9,546 nt of DNA from Rhodospirillales bacterium (GCA_013205335.1 JABMNB010000614.1:1-9546), one strand, 5' to 3'. Counted from the stretch's first letter, positions 1 to 5,880 are shown. The notes: generated from the letters alone by a model not told the origin. A program made the numbers and translations.

Positions 1-75
1 AGCCGCGACGGTCGAAGGAACCGCAACACCGGCCGCGGCGGCATGAATGGCCTGTCCCAGGACTCCGCCGCCTGA
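1..75 (+). CDS. 3' end of an unidentified upstream gene (partial)
   Basis: All three forward frames close before the next gene, with stops at 44-46, 73-75 and 78-80. The frame ending at 73-75 has by far the strongest G/C preference at third codon positions, in keeping with the real genes here, so it is the best candidate for the tail of an upstream gene. Its visible product ends in a Gly/Asn/Arg-rich stretch finishing GGMNGLSQDSAA. No domain can be named from 24 residues. Genes of the following nucleotidyltransferase family often sit beside HprK-like kinases, PqqD-like proteins or lasso-peptide/exosortase loci, but nothing here shows which applies. Confidence 0.3.
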   Translation, partial: SRDGRRNRNTGRGGMNGLSQDSAA

Positions 76-93
76 GATGATTGCCTCGACGGC

Positions 94-1248
94 GTGACCG
101 CCGGTGTCGAGGTGACGGCGGAATTCCAGCTTCTCTGTCTCGCAGCGTGTCCGCGGCCTGATCTGACGCGCCTGCGGGAGCTGCTTCGCAAAGGCATCGA
201 TCACCAGGCGCTCATATGCCTCGCTGCCGCCCACGGGGTCCGGCCCGCCCTTCTGCACTGCCTGGGAGAACTCTCCTGGGAGACGATACCGGACAACGAG
301 AAAACGGATCTCGAGCACTTTCGCCAGCACCACCTCCTGAAAACGCTGGCCCTCGCCAGCGAGCTTCACCGCCTGGCGTCTTTGCTATCCGACCGATCGA
401 TCCCCTTCGTCGCCTTCAAGGGTCCGACGCTGGCGCTCGCGCTTTACGGCGGCCTCGCCGAACGCGAACACAACGACGTCGATGTGATCGTACCCCGGCG
501 ACAGGTCGACGATGCTGAAGACGTGATCGTGTCGATGGGTTACGCCAGCCCCCAGGGCGACCGCAGATTCCGTCGCGCCTTTCTGGCCCCACAGCAGCAA
601 TATGCCTTAACCCGGCCCGACGATGGTGCCGCCATCGACCTGCACTGGGACTTCAGCGGCACGCACGTGCCCTTCCCCCTGGCGCCGGACGAAATCTGGG
701 GCGACCCACCTGTCATGTCTGTCGGAGGCCACGATGTTCCGGTTCTCTCGGCGCCGGACATGGCGCTGATGCTGGCCGGGCACGGCACGAAGGAAGGCTG
801 GAAGATGCTGAAGTGGGTGAGCGATTTCGCCCGCATGATCGAGCGGCATCGCGATCTCGACTGGGCGGGCCTGCATGTGCGCGCGCAGGCCCGGGGCTGC
901 GGCGACGCCGTTCTGTTGGGCTGTGCGGTGGCGCACGAGCTGTTGGATACCGCCGTTCCCAGTGCGCTCGAGTCCCGGGTCGCCGCCAGCGACCGGGTAC
1001 GGAAACGGGCCGTCGCGGTGGCGGGGCGGATGCGCCGCAGTCTGCCGCCTCCGCCGAAGGTCGAGCACTTCGCCGATCTCCTCCTGTGCGACCGGACGGT
1101 CGACCGGATCAAGGGAGCCCTGAAGCTTGCCTTCACCCCGACTGCGGGCGACTACGAGGCGATGAGGCTACCTCCTGCCCTCTGGAGCGCCTATTATGTG
1201 AGCCGCCCGTGCCGGCTCGCCTTCAAAACCGTTCTCGGCGGCGGTTGA
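94..1248 (+). CDS. Nucleotidyltransferase family protein (NTP_transf_5 / PF14907 type)
   Basis: The 384-residue protein matches the uncharacterised nucleotidyltransferase family of the polymerase-beta fold. The core is at residues 104-134: PFVAFKGPTLALALYGG, then EREHNDVDVIVP. The Lys-Gly turn is at 109-110 and the acidic metal-binding pair is D128/D130. A third acidic element, IDLHWDF, lies at 181-187. The helical segment LAGHGTKEGWKMLKWVSDFARMIE (split across residues 228-250) is also typical of the family. The N-terminal LLCLAACPRPDLTRLRELL resembles family starts. The chosen GTG at 94 overlaps an out-of-frame TGA at 95-97. GTG at 112 is an alternative, and neither has a clear Shine-Dalgarno sequence. 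The family's substrate is unknown. Homologues are often found in lasso-peptide or exosortase/polysaccharide loci beside HprK-like kinases, but no such partner is visible here. There is no signal peptide or membrane segment, so it is probably cytoplasmic. Confidence 0.85.
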   Translation: MTAGVEVTAEFQLLCLAACPRPDLTRLRELLRKGIDHQALICLAAAHGVRPALLHCLGELSWETIPDNEKTDLEHFRQHHLLKTLALASELHRLASLLSDRSIPFVAFKGPTLALALYGGLAEREHNDVDVIVPRRQVDDAEDVIVSMGYASPQGDRRFRRAFLAPQQQYALTRPDDGAAIDLHWDFSGTHVPFPLAPDEIWGDPPVMSVGGHDVPVLSAPDMALMLAGHGTKEGWKMLKWVSDFARMIERHRDLDWAGLHVRAQARGCGDAVLLGCAVAHELLDTAVPSALESRVAASDRVRKRAVAVAGRMRRSLPPPPKVEHFADLLLCDRTVDRIKGALKLAFTPTAGDYEAMRLPPALWSAYYVSRPCRLAFKTVLGGG

Positions 1249-1271
1249 CGGTTCTTATTCGCATCTGTAAC
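1245..1271 (+). promoter_or_regulatory. Possible sigma70-like promoter for the patatin operon
   Basis: TTGACG at 1245-1250 matches five of six bases of the -35 consensus and overlaps the stop codon of the upstream gene. TGTAAC at 1266-1271 matches four of six bases of the -10 consensus. The spacer is only 15 bp, shorter than the preferred 17, so this is a weak prediction. It is placed sensibly just before the leader of the patatin-adc-bdh operon and would start transcription near 1278. Confidence 0.25.
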
Positions 1272-1300
1272 GCCGCCACAATGTGGGTGGCCTAGGCTTC

Positions 1301-1332
1301 GGTCCGGAAATTGCGGACCCCCCGTTGCGGAC
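1301..1332 (+). repeat. Palindrome plus direct repeat in the patatin operon leader
   Basis: GGTCCG (1301-1306) and CGGACC (1314-1319) are a perfect 6-bp inverted repeat around a 7-nt centre. The right arm lies in an 8-mer, TTGCGGAC, which occurs at 1311-1318 and again at 1325-1332. The left arm could therefore pair with either copy. This may be an operator or a small RNA hairpin. The TTG at 1311, the only canonical in-frame start upstream of the patatin domain, lies in this element. Confidence 0.4.
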
Positions 1333-2555
1333 ATCCGGCCGGCCCGTCAGAAAGCGCCGCGACGGCGACGCACCACAAAGGAGAAAACGAGATCAGTATC
1401 CAGTCCGTCCCCCGACCCCGCCCGCCCTTCGAGCGAGTCGCCTTGCTGCTGCAAGGCGGCGGCGCCCTGGGCTCTTACCAGGCCGGCGTCTATCAGGCGC
1501 TGGCCGAGGCCAATCTCCATCCCGACTGGGTCGCCGGCATCTCGATCGGGGCCATCAACGCCGCGCTGATCGCGGGCAACCCGCCGGAGCAGCGCATCGA
1601 AAAGCTGCGCACTTTCTGGGAGACCATCACCAAGCCGCCGATGGGCTTGCCCACGATGCAGGGCTTCGATTTCACCAGCGACATGCAGCACCAGTTCGTG
1701 AACCAGATGCGCGCGTTCGAGACGTTGCTGTTTGGCGCGTCGGACTTCTTCAAGCCGCGTTTTCCGCCGCCGATGTTCACGCCCGCCGGCAATCCCGGCA
1801 ACCTCGCCTACTACGACGTCTCGCCGCTCAAGGCCTTGCTCGAGCGCCTGGTCGATTTCGACCGCATCAACGCCAAGGAAATGCGCTTCAGCGTCGGCGC
1901 CACCAACGTGAAGACCGGCAATTTCATCTACTTCGATAACGACACGCACAAGGTCGGCTCGCAGCACGTCATTGCCAGCGGTTCGCTGCCGCCGGGCTTT
2001 CCCGCAGCCGAAGTCGACGGCGAGTTCTACTGGGATGGCGGCGTCGTCTCGAACACGCCGCTGCTATGGGTGCTCGACGCCCGCCTGCGCGCCGACACGC
2101 TCGCCTTCCAGATCGACCTGTGGAGCGCGCGTGGCGAGCTGCCGCGCGACATGATCGAGGTCGATACGCGCGTGAAGGACATCCGCTACTCCAGCCGCAC
2201 GCGCGCCGGTACCGACCAGTTCCGCCAGATGCAGGCGCTGCGCCGCGCCACCGCCAAGCTGCTGGGCGAACTGCCCGCAGAGCTGCGCCAGACTCCGGAA
2301 GCCGAACTGCTGGCCCAAGGCGCCGACAGCAAGGTCTACAACATCATCCAGACGATCTATCGCGCGCGATCATATGAAGGAGCCGGGAAGGACATCGAGT
2401 TCTCGCGCCGCACGATGGAAGAGCATTGGGCCTCGGGCTACGCCGACATGACAGAGACGCTGAAGCATCCCGAAGTATTGCAGCGTCCGACCAGCCCGGA
2501 CGGTGTGTTCACGTTCGATCTGGCCCTGCAGGGCCGCAAGGAGACCCCGAAATGA
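1311..2555 (+). CDS. Patatin-like phospholipase/hydrolase with DUF3734-like C-terminus
   Basis: This is a patatin-family serine hydrolase with a Ser-Asp dyad that acts on acyl esters. Numbered from the TTG at 1311, the oxyanion loop QGGGALG is at 48-54, the nucleophile elbow GISIG at 76-80 (Ser78), ASGSLPPGFPA at 222-232, and the catalytic Asp in YWDGG at 240-244 (Asp242). The tail with RRTMEEHWASGYADM and HPEVLQRP resembles DUF3734, which often follows such patatin domains. No signal peptide is seen, so it is probably cytosolic. The start is unresolved. TTG 1311 is the only canonical in-frame start upstream of the domain, but it lies in a palindrome and would add a low-complexity 27-residue leader. 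The strong Shine-Dalgarno sequence AAAGGAG at 1377-1383 instead points to ATC at 1392-1394, which would give a 387-residue protein. The stop overlaps the acetoacetate decarboxylase start (ATGA), so the two are translationally coupled. The substrate is unknown; the context suggests a lipid or 3-hydroxybutyrate ester. Confidence 0.9.
   Translation: MRTPRCGHPAGPSESAATATHHKGENEISIQSVPRPRPPFERVALLLQGGGALGSYQAGVYQALAEANLHPDWVAGISIGAINAALIAGNPPEQRIEKLRTFWETITKPPMGLPTMQGFDFTSDMQHQFVNQMRAFETLLFGASDFFKPRFPPPMFTPAGNPGNLAYYDVSPLKALLERLVDFDRINAKEMRFSVGATNVKTGNFIYFDNDTHKVGSQHVIASGSLPPGFPAAEVDGEFYWDGGVVSNTPLLWVLDARLRADTLAFQIDLWSARGELPRDMIEVDTRVKDIRYSSRTRAGTDQFRQMQALRRATAKLLGELPAELRQTPEAELLAQGADSKVYNIIQTIYRARSYEGAGKDIEFSRRTMEEHWASGYADMTETLKHPEVLQRPTSPDGVFTFDLALQGRKETPK
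1377..1383 (+). promoter_or_regulatory. Strong ribosome binding site facing an ATC codon
   Basis: AAAGGAG is the best Shine-Dalgarno match in the patatin leader. It lies 8 nt upstream of ATC (1392-1394), in the patatin frame, with reading I/M-S-I-Q-S-V continuing into the domain. No ATG, GTG or TTG is near it in that frame. It therefore argues for initiation at a rare ATC codon, or for a recent ATG-to-ATC change or sequencing error. Confidence 0.6.
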
Positions 2556-3307
2556 AAATCGACGACGTCCGCAAGAATGCCTTCGCGATGCCGCTGAACA
2601 ACCCGAGTTTTCCGCGGCCGCCCTACAAGTTCTACAATCGCGAATTCGTCGTCATCACTTATCGCACCGATCCCGACGTGCTGCGCGCGCTGGTGCCGGA
2701 GCCGCTCGAGGTCGTGGGCGACACGGTGAACTACGAATTCATCCGCATGCCCGATTCTACGGGCTTCGGCGATTATACCGAGACCGGACAGGTCATCCCG
2801 GTGCGCTTCAAGGACAAGGACGGCCAGGTGCAGGAAGGCGGCTACGTGCACGCCATGTATCTCGACGACAATTCGCCGATCGCCGGCGGCCGCGAGATCT
2901 GGGGATTCCCCAAGAAGCTCGCCTCGCCGAAAATCAAGCATGAGAACGAGACGCTGGTCTGCACGCTGCACTACGGTTCCGTGCTCTGCGTCAACGCCAC
3001 CATGGGCTACAAGCACCGCGAAATCGACCATGCACCGCTGATCAAGGCACTCGCCAAGCCCGCCTTCATGATCAAGATCATCCCGCACGTCGATTGCACG
3101 CCGCGCATCTGCGAGCTGGTGCGCTACTACTGCGAGGACGTCACCCTGAAGGGCGCCTGGTCGGGCCCGGCGGCGCTTCAGTTTTTCGATCACGCGATGT
3201 GCGACGTCTCGCGCCTGCCGGTGCGTGAAGTCGTCTCGGCCAGCCACTACGTCACCGACCTGACGCTGGGTCTTGGTGAAGTGGTGTTCGACTATCTCGC
3301 GAAGTAA
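2552..3307 (+). CDS. adc: Acetoacetate decarboxylase
   Basis: The enzyme converts acetoacetate to acetone and CO2 through a Schiff base on an active-site lysine. The 251-residue product aligns by eye along its whole length with the Clostridium acetobutylicum enzyme (about 245 residues). FPRPPYKFYNRE (20-31) carries the conserved Arg30, YEFIRM carries Glu62, DYTETGQ carries Glu77, and AGGREIWGFPKKLA (111-124) carries the Schiff-base Lys121 with neighbouring Lys122. ATMGYKHREID, IIPHVDC, CTPRICELV and FDHAMCDVSRLPV are also conserved. ATG 2552 is chosen because AAGGAG (2538-2543) precedes it by 8 nt and family N-termini begin here. It overlaps the patatin stop by 4 nt. An in-frame extension to 2426 would only re-read the patatin gene. 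The 3-hydroxybutyrate dehydrogenase that makes its substrate follows after 24 nt. Cytoplasmic. Confidence 0.96.
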   Translation: MKIDDVRKNAFAMPLNNPSFPRPPYKFYNREFVVITYRTDPDVLRALVPEPLEVVGDTVNYEFIRMPDSTGFGDYTETGQVIPVRFKDKDGQVQEGGYVHAMYLDDNSPIAGGREIWGFPKKLASPKIKHENETLVCTLHYGSVLCVNATMGYKHREIDHAPLIKALAKPAFMIKIIPHVDCTPRICELVRYYCEDVTLKGAWSGPAALQFFDHAMCDVSRLPVREVVSASHYVTDLTLGLGEVVFDYLAK

Positions 3308-3331
3308 TCAGGCACAGAGAAGGATTCAGCC

Positions 3332-4114
3332 ATGTCGCGCTTCACAGGAAGAATTGCCATCGTCACTGGCGCCGCCTCCGGCATCGGCAAGGAGATCGCG
3401 TTGCGCATCGCCGCCGAGGGCGGCACGCCGGTGATCGCCGACCTCAATCTCGATGCCGCCAACGCGACCGCGAACGAGATCAAGGCCAAGGGTGGCGATG
3501 CCTTCGCCGTCGCCATGAACGTCACCGACGAAGAGCAGGTCGAGAAGGGTGTTGCCGACACCATCGCCAAGTACGGCAAGATCGACATCCTGGTGAGCAA
3601 CGCCGGCATCCAGATCGTCAAGCCGCTGGTCGACTTCCCCTTCGCCGACTGGAAGAAGCTGCTGTCGATCCATCTCGACGGCGCCTTCCTCACCACCAAG
3701 GCGTGCCTGAAGCACATGTACAAGGCCAAGTACGGCCGCGTGATCTACATGGGCTCGGTGCATTCCAAGGAAGCCTCCAAGCTGAAGGCGCCTTACGTCA
3801 CCGCCAAGCACGGCCTGATCGGTCTCAGCAAGGTGCTGGCCAAGGAAGGCGCGGAGTACAACGTCGCGTCCAACGTCGTGTGCCCGGGCTTCGTGCGCAC
3901 GCCACTCGTCGAGAAGCAGATTCCCGAGCAGGCCGCGGAACTGAAGATCACCGAAGAAGAGGTGATCAAGAACGTCATGCTCAAGGACACGGTCGACGGC
4001 CAGTTCACCACGACTGACGACGTGGCCGACGCGGTCCTCTTTTACGCCGCCGCCAAGAGCACGGTGCATACCGGCCAGTCCGCCGTGGTCAGCCACGGCT
4101 GGTTCATGCAGTAG
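3332..4114 (+). CDS. bdhA: D-3-hydroxybutyrate dehydrogenase (SDR family)
   Basis: This NAD-dependent short-chain dehydrogenase interconverts D-3-hydroxybutyrate and acetoacetate, as in polyhydroxybutyrate and ketone-body metabolism. The 260-residue protein has the Rossmann motif TGAASGIG (12-19), NAG (90-92), catalytic Ser142, Tyr155 and Lys159, and CPGFVRTPLVEKQ (184-196). Compared from memory with the Pseudomonas fragi enzyme, the numbering coincides. The substrate-carboxylate contacts Gln94, His144, Lys152 and Gln196 are kept, as is Trp257, while Trp187 is Phe. This supports the specific call over a generic SDR. The usual fourth catalytic residue, Asn in the NLSAVF position, is His114 here (IHLDGAF). 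AGAAGGA at 3318-3324 lies 7 nt before the ATG. It is the last gene of the patatin-adc-bdh operon and supplies acetoacetate to the decarboxylase, or consumes it in reverse. Confidence 0.93.
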   Translation: MSRFTGRIAIVTGAASGIGKEIALRIAAEGGTPVIADLNLDAANATANEIKAKGGDAFAVAMNVTDEEQVEKGVADTIAKYGKIDILVSNAGIQIVKPLVDFPFADWKKLLSIHLDGAFLTTKACLKHMYKAKYGRVIYMGSVHSKEASKLKAPYVTAKHGLIGLSKVLAKEGAEYNVASNVVCPGFVRTPLVEKQIPEQAAELKITEEEVIKNVMLKDTVDGQFTTTDDVADAVLFYAAAKSTVHTGQSAVVSHGWFMQ

Positions 4115-4204
4115 GCCCGCCGAAAGACTGTTGCTCTACCGCCACGGTGGTGGAGCGAGTGGCCCCCGGTTCCCCGGTAAGGGCAACTTAATGCGCTCAG
4201 CCCC

Positions 4205-4248
4205 CGTTGGTCGGGCGCGTCCCTGCAGCCCGGGACGCGTCACCAACG
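4205..4248 (+). promoter_or_regulatory. Large hairpin in the 5' leader of the OmpA-like gene
   Basis: GTTGGT (4206-4211) pairs with ACCAAC (4242-4247), and CGCGTCCC (4216-4223) pairs with GGGACGCG (4232-4239). Two further pairs, one of them G-U, and a closing C4205-G4248 make a 17-bp stem with one 2-nt bulge (4212-4213) and an 8-nt loop. It ends 14 nt before the ATG at 4263. No T-run follows, so a terminator is unlikely. An mRNA-stabilising or translation-controlling leader structure is more plausible, by analogy with the stabilising 5' stem-loops of E. coli ompA mRNA. A weak -10-like CTTAAT lies at 4187-4192. Confidence 0.6.
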
Positions 4249-4262
4249 TGGGAACATTGAAA

Positions 4263-5219
4263 ATGAAAAAGGCACTTCTCGCTGCAGCAGTATTGATGGC
4301 CGTTCCAATGGCCGCCAATGCCCAGTCGATGTGGAGCCCCGGCCCGTCCAACCCCGGCATCTACGTCGGTGGTGAAGGCAGTATGAACTGGCTGATGAAC
4401 AGCAACAACTACAACATGGACGTCGGCTTCGCGGCCGGCGGCTTCGTCGGCTACGACTTCGTGGGCCCCAGGATCGAGCTGGAAGGCGTGTTCCGCTCCA
4501 ATAACGGTCGCGGGACGGCCAACTTCGGCAACGTCTTCAGCAACACCAGCGGTCGCATCGAGCAGCTCGCCGTCATGGCAAACCTGCTCTACGACTTCAT
4601 CCCCGGCGCGACCATCACGCCGTATGTCGGCGCCGGTGCCGGTATCGCCTTCGCCGACTCCTCGATCAACGGCTGCTCTCTCTGCAGCACGCAGTTCGCC
4701 TACCAGGGCATCGTCGGCCTGGGCTGGAACGTCGACCAGAACTTCCGCGTCAACCTCGACGGCCGCTATTACGGCACGACGAACCCCGCCGCGTACCAGA
4801 ACAACAACATCACCGCGATGCTGGGCATCAGCTACAAGTTCGGCCAGCCTGCCGCTGCCCCGCCGCCGCCGATGGCCCCGGCCGTCGCCCCGCCATCGTT
4901 CATGGTGTTCTTCGACTGGGACCGCGCCAACCTGAGCGAGCAGGCGCTGAACACGATCCGTCAGGCCGCGTCCGCCTACAAGCAGAAGGGCAATGCGCGC
5001 ATCACCGCGACCGGCCACACCGACACGTCGGGCACGGAAGCCTACAACATGGCGCTGTCGCTGCGTCGCGCCAACGCCGTCAAGGATGCGCTGGCGCGTG
5101 AAGGCGTGCCGGCGACCAACATCGCCGTCCTGGGTCGTGGCGAGCAGGGTCTGCTGGTGCAGACCGGCCCGAATGTCCGCGAGCCGCAGAACCGCCGCGT
5201 CGAGATCGTCATTCAGTAG
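4263..5219 (+). CDS. OmpA family outer membrane protein
   Basis: The 318-residue protein has a signal peptide (MKKALLAAAVLMAVPMAANA, predicted cleavage after Ala20). An eight-strand-type outer membrane beta-barrel follows (about 30-193), with alternating aromatic and hydrophobic strands such as YVGAGAGIAF and the closing strand ITAMLGISYKF. A Pro/Ala-rich linker (197-212) leads to an OmpA C-terminal domain (213-318). GHTDTSGTEAYNMALSLRRA holds the expected peptidoglycan-binding Asp254 and Arg269, equivalent to E. coli D271 and R286, and the end ENRR-like segment reads PQNRRVEIVIQ. It probably anchors the outer membrane to peptidoglycan. A CSLC pair (Cys138, Cys141) in a predicted surface loop is unusual and could form a disulfide. 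ATG 4263 is chosen because the signal peptide begins there, although the frame is open to 4131. The Shine-Dalgarno match is weak (GGGA, 4250-4253). It is flanked by strong hairpins on both sides and is probably its own transcription unit. Confidence 0.93.
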   Translation: MKKALLAAAVLMAVPMAANAQSMWSPGPSNPGIYVGGEGSMNWLMNSNNYNMDVGFAAGGFVGYDFVGPRIELEGVFRSNNGRGTANFGNVFSNTSGRIEQLAVMANLLYDFIPGATITPYVGAGAGIAFADSSINGCSLCSTQFAYQGIVGLGWNVDQNFRVNLDGRYYGTTNPAAYQNNNITAMLGISYKFGQPAAAPPPPMAPAVAPPSFMVFFDWDRANLSEQALNTIRQAASAYKQKGNARITATGHTDTSGTEAYNMALSLRRANAVKDALAREGVPATNIAVLGRGEQGLLVQTGPNVREPQNRRVEIVIQ

Positions 5220-5236
5220 GACGCACACAGGAGTCA

Positions 5237-5263
5237 GCCGCACCGGCAACCGGCTGGTGCGGC
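5237..5263 (+). terminator. Hairpin after ompA-like gene, probable 3' end structure
   Basis: GCCGCACCGGC (5237-5247) pairs with GCTGGTGCGGC (5253-5263). This gives an 11-bp stem with one G-U pair and a 5-nt loop, 17 nt after the stop codon. No clear T-tract follows (CTGCATTAG), so it may stabilise the 3' end or work with Rho rather than be a canonical intrinsic terminator. Confidence 0.5.
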
Positions 5264-5278
5264 CTGCATTAGACGAAT

Positions 5279-5298
5279 GCCGGCCCGCAAGGGCTGGC
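5279..5298 (+). other. Second hairpin with GCAA tetraloop downstream of ompA-like gene
   Basis: GCCGGCCC (5279-5286) pairs with GGGCTGGC (5291-5298). The 8-bp stem has one G-U pair and is closed by GCAA, a GNRA-type stable tetraloop. It lies 15 nt after the first hairpin and directly before the third. The function is unknown; it may be part of a structured 3' untranslated region or a small RNA. Confidence 0.4.
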
Positions 5299-5299
5299 C

Positions 5300-5360
5300 C
5301 TCCGGTTGCGGTTTCCAAACCCTCTCCCCGAGTGGCGGCGCCGCGACCGGAGACCCTTTT
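5300..5360 (+). terminator. Third hairpin followed by TTTT, possible terminator or sRNA end
   Basis: CTCCGGTTGCGG (5300-5311) pairs with CCGCGACCGGAG (5341-5352), a 12-bp stem with one G-U pair. The loop is 29 nt. CCCTTTT follows at 5354-5360. The loop is longer than usual for an intrinsic terminator and the T-run is short, so this could be either the terminator of the ompA-like transcript or the end of a structured RNA formed by the three hairpins from 5237. Confidence 0.35.
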
Positions 5361-5582
5361 CGGAAGTGCGTGAACCAGGGCGCTTCGTGCAGATCAAACG
5401 CCAACGTCGTGAAGGGCGAAAGCTCCGATCCAATACGAAATCAGGCCAACTCTGCGCGCAAGCAGCATTGTCTGGCCGCCCCATCGGCTGATTGTGCCCG
5501 CGGCGCGATCAGGCACCACAAGTGACCCGCTGAACGCAACCGGCGGCCCCCCATGGCGTTGCCACACCAACAGTTTATCAGT
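5361..5582. other. Stretch without a recognisable gene
   Basis: This stretch lies between the hairpins after the ompA-like gene and the ribosome binding site of the lipoprotein gene. The short open frames in it give Arg/Pro/Ala-rich products without domain features, signal peptides or ribosome binding sites. A promoter for the lipoprotein gene should lie here, but I cannot place one with confidence. TTGTCT at 5468-5473 has only a poor -10 partner. No tRNA or other known RNA was recognised. Confidence 0.5.
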
Positions 5583-5594
5583 CAGGAGGCTCTC

Positions 5595-5825
5595 ATGCTC
5601 AAGTTCATGAATATCGCGGTGGTTGCGACTCTCGGCCTAGGCGTTGCGGCCTGCGGCAACAATCCGACGGACCGCGCCTTGACCGGCGGCGCCATCGGCG
5701 CCGGCACCGGCGCCGTGGTCGGCTCGACCATGGGCTCCCCCGTCGCGGGCGCCGTGGTCGGCGGCCTGGGTGGTGCCGCGATCGGCGCCGCGACCACGCC
5801 GCGCAACGACGGCTACTATCGCTAG
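5595..5825 (+). CDS. Small glycine-zipper lipoprotein
   Basis: The 76-residue product starts with a lipoprotein signal: MLKFMNIAVVATLGLGVAAC, lipobox VAAC with Cys20 as the lipidation site. Gly21 and Asn22 follow, with no Asp at +2, so outer-membrane sorting is likely. Residues 31-66 are a Gly/Ala/Val glycine zipper with two copies of GAVVG (39-43 and 52-56). The underlying DNA repeats a 15-mer at 5709-5723 and 5748-5762, 39 nt apart, suggesting internal duplication. The tail ends PRNDGYYR. ATG 5595 is chosen because AGGAGG (5584-5589) lies 5 nt before it and the lipobox then sits at the normal distance; an in-frame ATG at 5553 lacks these. Such small proteins are common envelope or stress-related lipoproteins, but the exact role is unknown. 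A terminator follows 20 nt after the stop, so it is probably monocistronic. Confidence 0.85.
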   Translation: MLKFMNIAVVATLGLGVAACGNNPTDRALTGGAIGAGTGAVVGSTMGSPVAGAVVGGLGGAAIGAATTPRNDGYYR

Positions 5826-5845
5826 AACTCCAACCTTCTGACGCG

Positions 5846-5880
5846 AAAGGCGGGTGCAGCTCTGGTGCCCGCCTTTCCTT
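5846..5880 (+). terminator. Intrinsic terminator after the lipoprotein gene
   Basis: AAAGGCGGG (5846-5854) pairs perfectly with CCCGCCTTT (5868-5876). Additional wobble pairs are possible inside, and the 3' arm runs into TTTCCTT. It begins 20 nt after the stop codon at 5823-5825. The A-rich start and T-rich end fit a Rho-independent terminator. It also nearly fills the gap before the RNHCP gene. Confidence 0.8.

Noticed and set aside
1237..1277. GGCGGCGGTT/AACGCCGCC hairpin around the end of the nucleotidyltransferase gene
   Set aside because: The stem contains a bulge, spans the stop codon, has a loop of about 22 nt and is not followed by a T-tract, so it is too weak to call a terminator.
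1281..1295. Four-codon leader peptide ATG TGG GTG GCC TAG before the patatin gene
   Set aside because: There is no ribosome binding site in front of it, and a single Trp codon is not enough to argue for attenuation.
4131..4262. N-terminal extension of the OmpA-like protein
   Set aside because: The 44 extra residues would bury the signal peptide, and their coding sequence contains the leader hairpin.
4197..5318. Minus-strand open frame of 373 codons
   Set aside because: It is antisense to the OmpA-like gene, whose signal peptide, barrel and peptidoglycan-binding motifs are convincing. The antisense product is low-complexity Val/Gly/Arg.
5325..5415. tRNA-Ser-like segment around CCCCGAGTGGCGG
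   Set aside because: The D-loop-like string is present, but no T-arm, anticodon arm or matching acceptor stem could be found.
5277..5525. Open frame of 82 codons between the ompA-like and lipoprotein genes
   Set aside because: It has no ribosome site or domain, an unlikely composition, and overlaps the hairpins.
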